Positions 1-5,162 of a DNA stretch of 5,162 bases are shown one piece after another. Position 1 is the first letter of the stretch. Each line of letters begins with the position of its first letter. This stretch comes from JBBILG01 sp037445085. Lineage in GTDB: Bacteria > Pseudomonadota > Gammaproteobacteria > Burkholderiales > Methylophilaceae. A program made the translations under genes and the position numbers. A model generated the notes under the pieces. It made no database searches. It was not told the DNA's origin and saw only the letters and a list, made by a program, of their open reading frames with translations. The stretch lies in assembly GCA_037445085.1 (NCBI GenBank), contig JBBILG010000106.1, positions 1-5,162 of the forward strand, in the 5' to 3' direction.

Positions 1-1107
<1,107 letters not shown>

Positions 1108-1144
1108 GATGTTTCTCCGGTTGGGAATTCGTTGGGGGCACCGA

Positions 1145-1435
1145 TCAGGCTTCGATCACGCCCATGATGTCTTCTTCGCGCATGACCAGGAGCTCTTCGC
1201 CCGCGACCTTGACGGTCTGGCCTGCGTACTTGCCGAACAGCACCTTGTCGCCGACCTTGACGTCCATGGCGATCAGCTTGCCGCTGTCGTCGCGCTTGCC
1301 GGCGCCGACGGCGATGATTTCACCCTGGTCGGGCTTTTCGGCGGCGGTGTCGGGGATGACGATGCCGGACGCGGTCCTGCGTTCTTCCTCCAGGCGCTTG
1401 ACGATGACGCGGTCATGCAAGGGACGGATTTTCAT
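1145..1435 (-). CDS. groES: Co-chaperonin GroES (10 kDa, Hsp10)
   Basis: This is the heptameric lid that caps GroEL and triggers release of the substrate into the folding cavity. The 96 residues match the family length (97 in E. coli). The start MKIRPLHDRVIVKR is the family signature. The mobile loop (about 16-34) contains SGIVIP, the hydrophobic tripeptide that docks on the GroEL apical domain. DVKVGDKVLFGKYAG (about 58-72) and the end EELLVMREEDIMGVIEA form the rest of the beta-barrel. The ATG at 1435 is supported by AGGAG 8 bases upstream. It is the first gene of groES-groEL, and the CIRCE operator and promoter lie 76 bases or more upstream. Nothing in the protein looks unusual. Confidence 0.98.
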   Translation of the reverse strand: MKIRPLHDRVIVKRLEEERRTASGIVIPDTAAEKPDQGEIIAVGAGKRDDSGKLIAMDVKVGDKVLFGKYAGQTVKVAGEELLVMREEDIMGVIEA

Positions 1436-1443
1436 TAGTGGAT

Positions 1444-1448
1444 CTCCT
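1444..1448 (-). promoter_or_regulatory. Ribosome binding site of groES
   Basis: AGGAG on the minus strand lies 8 bases before the groES ATG at 1435. It is a strong Shine-Dalgarno match and fixes the start. Confidence 0.85.
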
Positions 1449-1491
1449 ATAGATCATGAATGGATGGGAAAGGGCGTGCCGCATGATGCCG

Positions 1492-1506
1492 CGCCGATGA
1501 TCGGCG
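1492..1506 (-). other. Palindrome/hairpin in the groES leader
   Basis: A 15-bp inverted repeat has 7-bp arms around a single central base (plus strand CGCCGATGATCGGCG). In the mRNA it could form a 5-bp GC-rich stem with a 5-base loop. It sits 4 bases downstream of the CIRCE element in the groESL leader, so the 5' end of the message could carry two consecutive hairpins. No T-run follows, so it is not a terminator. A role in mRNA stability or regulation is inference. Confidence 0.5.
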
Positions 1507-1510
1507 GCTG

Positions 1511-1537
1511 TTAGCACTCATGCGCAGCGAGTGCCAA
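1511..1537 (-). promoter_or_regulatory. CIRCE operator (HrcA repressor binding site) of groESL
   Basis: Read on the plus strand the site is TTAGCACTC-N9-GAGTGCCAA. The CIRCE consensus is TTAGCACTC-N9-GAGTGCTAA, so 17 of 18 arm bases match and the spacer is exactly 9. In the transcribed (minus) direction it reads TTGGCACTC-N9-GAGTGCTAA. It overlaps the last base of the -10 box and covers the expected transcription start, a position where bound HrcA would block initiation. HrcA is known to repress through this element and to be released on heat shock or when GroEL is titrated by unfolded protein. The hrcA gene is not in the window. Confidence 0.95.
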
Positions 1538-1566
1538 TGATAAGGGCGCCCCGACGATATTTCAAG
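1537..1566 (-). promoter_or_regulatory. groESL promoter, sigma-70-like and possibly sigma-32
   Basis: On the minus strand TTGAAA (complement of 1560-1565) and TATCAT (complement of 1537-1542) are separated by 17 bases, matching the sigma-70 consensus at 4 of 6 and 5 of 6 positions. The -35 extended by one base is CTTGAAA (1560-1566), the exact sigma-32 (RpoH) -35 motif. Twelve bases further on GCCCTTAT (complement of 1540-1547) partly resembles the sigma-32 -10 CCCCATNT. Transcription would start near 1530, inside CIRCE. The sigma-70 reading is strong; the sigma-32 reading is plausible only. Confidence 0.8.
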
Positions 1567-1581
1567 ACCGGAATTGCTGGC

Positions 1582-1600
1582 CTGCCATCTGGCGTGGCAG
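1582..1600. repeat. Short inverted repeat in the groES/Sel1 divergent spacer
   Basis: CTGCCA-N7-TGGCAG is a perfect 6-bp inverted repeat. It lies just upstream of the groESL -35 box and about 37 bases before the Sel1-repeat gene. It could be an operator half-site pair or chance; I recognise no named regulator motif in it. Confidence 0.35.
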
Positions 1601-1636
1601 AATCCGGCGACAGTGGATATACGAACGGGGGCCGGA

Positions 1637-2320
1637 ATGAAGCTGGCGGCATATGGGAAGGCAATGTTCGTGGCGTTCTGGCTGGCGCTGCTGACCGTCA
1701 CGCCGGCGGCCTCCGGCGAGGCGCCAGCGACGCCGGAGGCGTATGATCGACTGCCGCTGGCCGACCTGGTGCCCAAGGCAAGGAACAATGACGTGTCTGC
1801 CCAGTTCGAATTGGGGTCGCGTTTCAATTATGGCCGTGGCGTGCCCAAGAATACCGCGGAGGCGTTGCGCTGGCTGCGCCAGGCCGCCCAGCGCGGCCAT
1901 ACTGAGGCCCAGCGGCTGCTCGCGCTCAAGTTCTACCATGGCTACGATGTTCCCGCCGATCTCGGCGAAGCGCTGCAATGGGCGCAGCGGCTGGCCGAGG
2001 CGGGCGACGTGCGGGCGCAGATGATGCTGGCCGCCATGTATGCCAACGGCGAGGGCGGGCCGCGCCAACTGGTGCGTGCACATGCCTGGTATGCTATCGC
2101 CGCGGCCGGCGCCTGGCAGGCGGATGAAGCGGGCGATGCGGCCATGCGGGAAATGCGCACCGCAGCCGAGGCGCAACGCGACTACGTGGCGACCCTGCTG
2201 CTGCCCGGGGAGGAGGCCGAGGCGCAGCAGATGGCCAGCGACTGGTGGCTGCGCCGGGCGAAAGTGAAGCTGCCCGCGCCGCCGCCTCCTGCCGCCGGGG
2301 CTACGGCCGCTCCGCGCTGA
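1637..2320 (+). CDS. Secreted Sel1-repeat (TPR-like) protein, function unknown
   Basis: The 227-residue product starts with a signal peptide: MKLAAYGKAM, then a hydrophobic core FVAFWLALLTVTPAA, with likely cleavage at about residue 26-27 (ASG/EAP). It should therefore be periplasmic. Three Sel1-type helical repeats follow at about 53-87, 88-123 and 124-159, recognisable by AQFELGSRFNYGRGV, AEALRWLRQAA, EALQWAQRLAEAG and AQMMLAAMYANGEGG. A helical C-terminal part and an Ala/Pro-rich tail (213-227) complete it. Sel1 repeats generally mediate protein-protein contacts; the partner cannot be inferred. An in-frame ATG at 1574 would add 21 residues ahead of the signal peptide and is less likely. 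The chosen ATG has only a weak G-rich site upstream. The gene is divergent from groES and its last 20 bases overlap the end of lpxH on the other strand. Confidence 0.85.
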   Translation: MKLAAYGKAMFVAFWLALLTVTPAASGEAPATPEAYDRLPLADLVPKARNNDVSAQFELGSRFNYGRGVPKNTAEALRWLRQAAQRGHTEAQRLLALKFYHGYDVPADLGEALQWAQRLAEAGDVRAQMMLAAMYANGEGGPRQLVRAHAWYAIAAAGAWQADEAGDAAMREMRTAAEAQRDYVATLLLPGEEAEAQQMASDWWLRRAKVKLPAPPPPAAGATAAPR

Positions 2321-3053
2321 CCGGAAGACGGCGACAGCCTGCGGCGTCGCAGTACAGACAGTCGCCGCTGGCATCCCAGTCACCCAGCACCCAGCGGGTG
2401 ACGCGACGGCCATCCACGTCAAGCGCGTGTTCCCCCGGCCGGTGCGTGTGGCCATGGATCAGCAGCGGTGGGTAGTCGTGCCGGCGCAGCAGTTCCTCCA
2501 CCGCCTGCGCGTTGACATCCATGATGGCGGCCGTCTTCATGGATTTTTCCGATTCGCTGCGCATGCGCAGCGCCTCGATCTGCGCGCGCCGTTCCGCCAG
2601 CGGGCGGGCGAGGAAGGCGCGCTGCCAGGCCGGATCGCGCACCAGGCGGCGGAATTTCTGGTAATCCGTGTCGTCGGTGCAGAGGATGTCACCGTGCGTT
2701 AGCAGAGCCTGGCGGCCGTGGAGATCGACGAGGCAGGGATCGGCCAGCAGACTGGCGCCCGCCGCGGCGGCGAAGTCTTGGGCGATGAGAAAATCGCGGT
2801 TGCCATGCATGAAATACAGACGGGTGCCGGCAGTGCCCAGCCGGCGCAGGGCGGCACAGACCTCGCGCTGCGGCGCGCCGTCGAGGTCGTCATCGCCCGC
2901 CCAGTATTCGAACAGGTCGCCGAGGATATAGAGGGCAGCGGCGCCACGCGCCCCGTCTGCCAGGAAATCCAGCAGCAGACGGGTGGTGTGCGGCCGTTCG
3001 GCGCCGAGGTGCAGGTCGGAAATGAACCGTGTGTGCGGCGCCGGCTTCAGCAC
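2301..3053 (-). CDS. lpxH: UDP-2,3-diacylglucosamine diphosphatase LpxH
   Basis: LpxH hydrolyses UDP-2,3-diacylglucosamine to lipid X and UMP, the fourth step of lipid A synthesis, at the inner face of the cytoplasmic membrane. The calcineurin-like metallophosphoesterase motifs are all present: SDLHL (Asp13, His15), LGDLFEYW (Asp46), HGNRDFL (Asn85), LTHGD (His120) and HGHTHRP (His202, His204). The LpxH-specific stretches GDDD (53-56), LCTDDTDYQKFR and KTAAIMDVN are also there. From GTG at 3053 the product is 250 residues (E. coli 240). This start overlaps the ppiB stop by 7 bases (GTGCTGA), no in-frame ATG occurs before the SDLH motif, and no good ribosome site is visible, so translational coupling to ppiB is likely. 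The C-terminus has three cysteines (232, 235, 240) that E. coli LpxH lacks as I recall it. The stop overlaps the convergent Sel1-repeat gene. Confidence 0.96.
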   Translation of the reverse strand: MLKPAPHTRFISDLHLGAERPHTTRLLLDFLADGARGAAALYILGDLFEYWAGDDDLDGAPQREVCAALRRLGTAGTRLYFMHGNRDFLIAQDFAAAAGASLLADPCLVDLHGRQALLTHGDILCTDDTDYQKFRRLVRDPAWQRAFLARPLAERRAQIEALRMRSESEKSMKTAAIMDVNAQAVEELLRRHDYPPLLIHGHTHRPGEHALDVDGRRVTRWVLGDWDASGDCLYCDAAGCRRLPVSAERP

Positions 3054-3538
3054 CGTTCGGCGCGCTCGATGATCACGTCCTCGACCGGTACGTCCTGGTG
3101 ACCGGCCCTGCTGCCGGCGCGCACCTGCCTGATCCTGTCGATGACTTCGGTGCCGGCAACGACCTTGCCGAATACGCAATAGCCCCAGCCGTTGGCCGTG
3201 GGGGCGCTGAAGTCGAGGAAGCCGTTGTCGGCCACGTTGATGAAGAACTGCGCCGTGGCGGAGTGCGGATCGGGGGTGCGCGCCATGGCGATGGTGTAGG
3301 CCGCGTTGGACAGGCCGTTGTCCGCCTCGTTCTGGATGGGAGCGCTGGTCGACTTCTGCTTCATGCCGGGCCCGAAACCTCCGCCCTGGATCATGAAGCC
3401 GTCGATCACGCGGTGGAAGAGGGTATTGTCGTAGAAGCCGCTGTCGACGTATTCGAGAAAGTTGGCGACGGTGAGCGGAGCCTTGGCGGCATCCAGTTCC
3501 AGCGTGATGTCGCCGAAGTTGGTGTGCAATCTAACCAC
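3047..3538 (-). CDS. ppiB: Cytoplasmic peptidyl-prolyl cis-trans isomerase, cyclophilin type (PpiB)
   Basis: This enzyme catalyses cis-trans isomerisation of Xaa-Pro bonds during protein folding. The 163 residues compare with 164 in E. coli PpiB, and similarity runs end to end. The start is V(M)VRLHTNFGDITLEL, the active-site block is FHRVIDGFMIQGGGF (41-55, with Arg43, Phe48, Met49, Gln51), then ARTPDPHSATAQFFINV (86-102) and GWGYCVFGKVV (117-127). HQDVPVEDVIIE (147-158) near the end also matches PpiB. There is no signal peptide, so it is cytoplasmic. The start is GTG at 3538, preceded by AAGGAAAG on the minus strand; it overlaps the upstream cyclophilin gene by 8 bases. Downstream its stop overlaps the lpxH start by 7 bases. 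It is the middle gene of a three-gene operon. Confidence 0.96.
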   Translation of the reverse strand: MVRLHTNFGDITLELDAAKAPLTVANFLEYVDSGFYDNTLFHRVIDGFMIQGGGFGPGMKQKSTSAPIQNEADNGLSNAAYTIAMARTPDPHSATAQFFINVADNGFLDFSAPTANGWGYCVFGKVVAGTEVIDRIRQVRAGSRAGHQDVPVEDVIIERAERC

Positions 3539-4190
3539 TGGTCTTTCCTTTTTTTTCGGGGGGCTTGGATGGCACAGGCGGCGTCTGCGCCTGTGTGGGC
3601 GTGGGGGATTCCGCCACGACCGGCATGCTCAACAGGGCGGCCTTTTCGATGACGATGGGCTGCATCGGCAGGTTGTTGATCTTGCCGAGCTTCTGGGTGG
3701 AGGTGCGCGAGATGCGGTCCACCACGTCCATGCCGCGGATCACGCGGCCGAACACGCAGTAACCCATGAGCGCGGGTTCGGGCTTGTAGTAATTGAGGGT
3801 CTGGTTGTTCTCGACATTGATGAAAAACTGGGCCGCGGCGCTGTCAGGCCGCAGCGAACGCGCCATGGCCAGGGTGCCGCGTTCGTTCTTCAGGCCGTTG
3901 TTGGCCTCGTTGGGGATGGGCGGCAGGGTGCCTTTCTCGCGCAGGTCGGCGGTGAGACCGCCGCCCTGCACCACGAACTTGTCGATGACGCGATGGAAAA
4001 TGGTGCCTTCGTAATGGCCGGAATTGACGTACTGCAGAAAATTCTCCACGGTCTTGGGTGCGCGGTCGGGATACAGTTCGACGACGAAGCTGCCGACATT
4101 GGTCCTGATTTCCACCTGCAGCGTCTTGGCATGGGCGGGCAGGTGGCTGAACAGGCTCAGGAACAACAGAAAGGCAATCACGGCTTTCAT
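3531..4190 (-). CDS. ppiA: Periplasmic peptidyl-prolyl cis-trans isomerase, cyclophilin type (PpiA-like)
   Basis: The 219-residue product begins with a clear signal peptide, MKAVIAFLLFLSLFSHLPAHA, cut after AHA (residue 21), so the enzyme acts in the periplasm. The cyclophilin domain spans about 23-185: VEIRTNVGSFVVELYPDRAP, active-site block FHRVIDKFVVQGGG (65-78, Arg67, Gln75; the usual Met of this block is Val74), PNEANNGLKNERGTLAMAR, AAQFFINV (119-126) and GYCVFGRVIRGMDVVDRI. After the domain comes a tail of about 32 residues rich in Pro, Thr and Lys (about 188-219), longer than typical for PpiA. The ATG at 4190 is fixed by GAGGAGGAG just upstream and by the signal peptide; the in-frame extension to 4334 is Arg-rich and not protein-like. 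It is the first gene of the operon with ppiB and lpxH. Confidence 0.94.
   Translation of the reverse strand: MKAVIAFLLFLSLFSHLPAHAKTLQVEIRTNVGSFVVELYPDRAPKTVENFLQYVNSGHYEGTIFHRVIDKFVVQGGGLTADLREKGTLPPIPNEANNGLKNERGTLAMARSLRPDSAAAQFFINVENNQTLNYYKPEPALMGYCVFGRVIRGMDVVDRISRTSTQKLGKINNLPMQPIVIEKAALLSMPVVAESPTPTQAQTPPVPSKPPEKKGKTSG
3549..3556 (-). repeat. A8 homopolymer in the ppiA tail, next to a C6 run
   Basis: On the coding (minus) strand C6 (3558-3563), one G, then A8 (3549-3556) encode the Pro-Pro-Glu-Lys-Lys part of the ppiA tail. The A-run also borders the ppiB ribosome binding site (AAGGAAAG). Runs of eight A can permit polymerase slippage. Here a one-base loss would join the ppiA frame to the ppiB frame with no stop between. 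Confidence 0.6.
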
Positions 4191-4196
4191 GACACT

Positions 4197-4202
4197 CCTC
4201 CT
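4197..4202 (-). promoter_or_regulatory. Ribosome binding site of ppiA
   Basis: AGGAGG on the minus strand, within GAGGAGGAG, lies 6 bases before the ATG at 4190. It is a perfect Shine-Dalgarno sequence and decides this start over the 48-codon in-frame upstream extension. Confidence 0.9.
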
Positions 4203-4329
4203 CGTTGCGGGTGCCGGACTGCACCGGGGCTGCCATTGGCGCTTCCGGTGTTTCCGGCTGTTGGACGGTCTCGGGGATTGCTTCCTGCAGGTGCCCCGGG
4301 CGCGGCAATACGGGTTCTCCGAAGGCCGT

Positions 4330-4358
4330 AGCATAGCCCACCGTGCGTGGTTTGAACA
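4330..4358 (-). promoter_or_regulatory. Weak candidate promoter of the ppiA-ppiB-lpxH operon
   Basis: On the minus strand TGTTCA (complement of 4353-4358) and TATGCT (complement of 4330-4335) are 17 bases apart. They match the sigma-70 boxes at only 3 of 6 and 4 of 6 positions. It would give a leader of about 130 bases. In a GC-rich region it is the best pair I see, but it could be chance. Confidence 0.22.
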
Positions 4359-4394
4359 GCATGCCGGCGGCGCAAGGGTGGCAGCGTGGGCTTG

Positions 4395-4403
4395 TGTTAT
4401 ACT
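4395..4403 (+). promoter_or_regulatory. Candidate extended -10 promoter of cysS
   Basis: TGTTATACT is a TGn-extended -10 box (TATACT, 5 of 6 matches). It stands out in a GC-rich stretch and lies about 90 bases before the cysS ATG. No convincing -35 lies 16-18 bases upstream (positions near 4375-4380 read AGGGTG), which is tolerated by extended -10 promoters. Transcription would begin near 4410. Confidence 0.5.
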
Positions 4404-4416
4404 TTTGCCGCCTTTT

Positions 4417-4431
4417 TCGGCATGATGCCGA
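4417..4431 (+). other. 15-bp palindrome at the start of the cysS leader
   Basis: TCGGCATGATGCCGA has 7-bp arms around a central G. It begins about 14 bases after the -10 box, so it lies at the very 5' end of the predicted transcript. As DNA it could be an operator; as RNA a short hairpin. An overlapping alternative pairing exists: GCCG at 4407-4410 with CGGC at 4418-4421. No known regulator motif is recognised. Confidence 0.45.
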
Positions 4432-4499
4432 TTACGCTCCAGCCACCGTTCTCGTCAAACCCCGGCACAACCAACAAGCGATCCATGGCCCCATGCTGA
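4422..4499 (+). CDS. Possible 25-codon leader ORF overlapping the cysS start
   Basis: ATG at 4422 opens a frame that begins MMPITLQPPF and ends with Ser-Met-Ala-Pro-Cys and TGA at 4497-4499, overlapping the cysS ATG at 4493-4495. A second in-frame ATG at 4485 gives a minimal Met-Ala-Pro-Cys-stop frame. No Shine-Dalgarno is visible for it, and the first ATG sits in the centre of the palindrome about 12 bases after the predicted transcript start. The last Cys codon arises automatically from the bases ATGCTGA of the cysS start, so it may mean nothing. Translation is unproven. Confidence 0.2.
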   Translation: MMPITLQPPFSSNPGTTNKRSMAPC

Positions 4500-5162
4500 A
4501 GATCTACAACACCCTGGCCCGCGACAAGCAGGAGTTCCGTCCCATCCAGCCGGGCAAGGTGCGCATGTACGTGTGCGGCATGACCGTGTACGATTACTGT
4601 CATCTTGGCCATGCCCGCGTCATGGTGGTGTTCGACATGGTGGCGCGCTGGCTGCGCGCCAGCGGCTACGAGCTGACCTACGTACGCAACATCACCGACA
4701 TCGACGACAAGATCATTCGCCGCGCGACGGAGAACGGCGAATCCATCGAGGCACTCACCGCGCGCTACATCCAGGCCATGGATGAGGATGCCGCGGCCCT
4801 GGGCGTGGCCAGGCCGGACGTGGAACCGCGCGCCACCTGCCACGTCGGCGACATGCTGGCCATGATCGCCATCCTGATGGACAAGGGCCTGGCCTATCGC
4901 GCCGACAACGGCGACGTGTACTATGCCGTGCGCGGCTTCAGGGAGTACGGCAAGCTTTCCGGCAAATCGCTGGAAGACCTGCGCGCCGGGGAGCGCGTGG
5001 AAGTGGACGCCCACAAGCGTGATCCGCTCGACTTCGTGCTGTGGAAGGCGGCCAAGCCGGGCGAGCCGGCCTGGGATTCGCCATGGGGGCCGGGGCGGCC
5101 GGGCTGGCACATCGAGTGCTCGGCGATGAGCTGCCATCACCTGGGTCGTCATTTCGATATTC
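4493..5162 (+). CDS. cysS: Cysteinyl-tRNA synthetase, N-terminal half (continues beyond window)
   Basis: CysS charges tRNA-Cys with cysteine in the cytoplasm. The frame is open from ATG at 4493 to the window edge, giving 223 of about 460 residues. It begins MLKIYNTLARDKQEF, aligned with E. coli CysS from residue 1. The class I signature is HLGH (37-40) in CGMTVYDYCHLGHAR, and Cys28 is the first zinc ligand. YVRNITDIDDKI (63-74), RPDVEPRAT, DNGDVYYAV and DPLDFVLWKAAKPGEPAW follow, then GRPGWHIECSAMSC with Cys209, the second zinc ligand. The remaining zinc ligands and the KMSKS loop lie outside the window. No Shine-Dalgarno is evident before the ATG, and a nearer ATG at 4485 is out of frame. 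It is divergent from ppiA. Confidence 0.98.
   Translation, partial: MLKIYNTLARDKQEFRPIQPGKVRMYVCGMTVYDYCHLGHARVMVVFDMVARWLRASGYELTYVRNITDIDDKIIRRATENGESIEALTARYIQAMDEDAAALGVARPDVEPRATCHVGDMLAMIAILMDKGLAYRADNGDVYYAVRGFREYGKLSGKSLEDLRAGERVEVDAHKRDPLDFVLWKAAKPGEPAWDSPWGPGRPGWHIECSAMSCHHLGRHFDI

Larger units (their letters stand above)
4191..4492. other. Divergent intergenic region between ppiA and cysS
   Basis: These 302 bases carry the ppiA ribosome site at one end, a weak candidate ppiA promoter near 4330-4358, the candidate cysS promoter near 4395-4403, and a palindrome and short leader ORF before cysS. I see no RNA gene, T-box-like structure or terminator. The part 4205-4329 would be ppiA leader if the candidate promoter is right and otherwise shows nothing I can name. 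Confidence 0.6.

Noticed and set aside
1413..1484. 23-codon minus-strand leader ORF overlapping the groES start
   Set aside because: It has no ribosome site, no informative codon pattern, and groES has its own strong Shine-Dalgarno, so it is most likely chance.
3054..3179. N-terminal extension of lpxH to an upstream ATG at 3179
   Set aside because: The extra residues are an Arg/Gly-rich shadow of ppiB, while the GTG at 3053 gives the normal family length and a typical coupled overlap.
4191..4334. N-terminal extension of ppiA to 4334
   Set aside because: It would bury the signal peptide behind an Arg/Pro-rich stretch, and a perfect ribosome site precedes the ATG at 4190.
4407..4421. GCCG-CCTTTTT-CGGC as a terminator
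   Set aside because: The T-run is in the loop, the stem has only 4 bp, and it lies just downstream of a promoter rather than at the end of a gene.
4404..4492. T-box or other riboswitch in the cysS leader
   Set aside because: The leader of about 80 bases is too short for a T-box, no T-box sequence or terminator is present, and these are not usual in the Proteobacteria indicated by the genes.
4397..5152. Minus-strand open frame of 251 codons opposite cysS
   Set aside because: It is the antisense of the cysS gene, rich in His, Val, Ala and Gly as expected of a reverse reading of GC-rich codons, with no recognisable domain.

Overview
The window is a GC-rich (clearly above 60% by eye) chromosomal housekeeping region of a Gram-negative bacterium, most likely a Beta- or Gammaproteobacterium. 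The grounds are a lipid A gene (lpxH), a proteobacterial-type groES-groEL pair, close similarity of CysS, PpiB and GroEL to the Escherichia coli proteins as I remember them, and the cluster of two cyclophilin genes, lpxH and divergent cysS, which I recall from beta- and gammaproteobacteria. I cannot name a genus. I see no mobile element, CRISPR array, rRNA or tRNA gene, and no region of foreign-looking composition.

Layout. Positions 1-1435 (minus strand) hold the chaperonin operon groES-groEL; groEL runs off the left edge after 369 codons. Its control region lies at 1436-1566. It has a strong promoter that can be read as sigma-70 and partly as sigma-32, a CIRCE operator (HrcA site) at the start of the transcript, and a leader with a second hairpin. 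Divergent from it, 1637-2320 (plus) encodes a secreted Sel1-repeat protein of unknown function. It meets lpxH tail to tail with a 20-base overlap.

Positions 2301-4190 (minus) form a compact operon: a periplasmic cyclophilin (ppiA-like, with signal peptide and proline-rich tail), a cytoplasmic cyclophilin (ppiB) and lpxH. Both internal junctions are short overlaps of 7-8 bases and both downstream genes start with GTG, so translational coupling is likely. An A8 run (coding strand) at the first junction lies where a one-base slip would fuse the two cyclophilins in frame.

Positions 4191-4492 are a 302-base divergent intergenic region carrying putative promoters both ways. From 4493 (plus) cysS, cysteinyl-tRNA synthetase, runs off the right edge. 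Its leader holds a 15-bp palindrome and a 25-codon open frame that ends in a Cys codon and stop overlapping the cysS start.

The genes share a loose theme of protein folding (chaperonin, two prolyl isomerases), with lipid A synthesis and tRNA charging alongside. I found no clearly novel system. The most testable oddities are the dual-looking groE control region, the slippage-prone cyclophilin junction and the cysS leader ORF.
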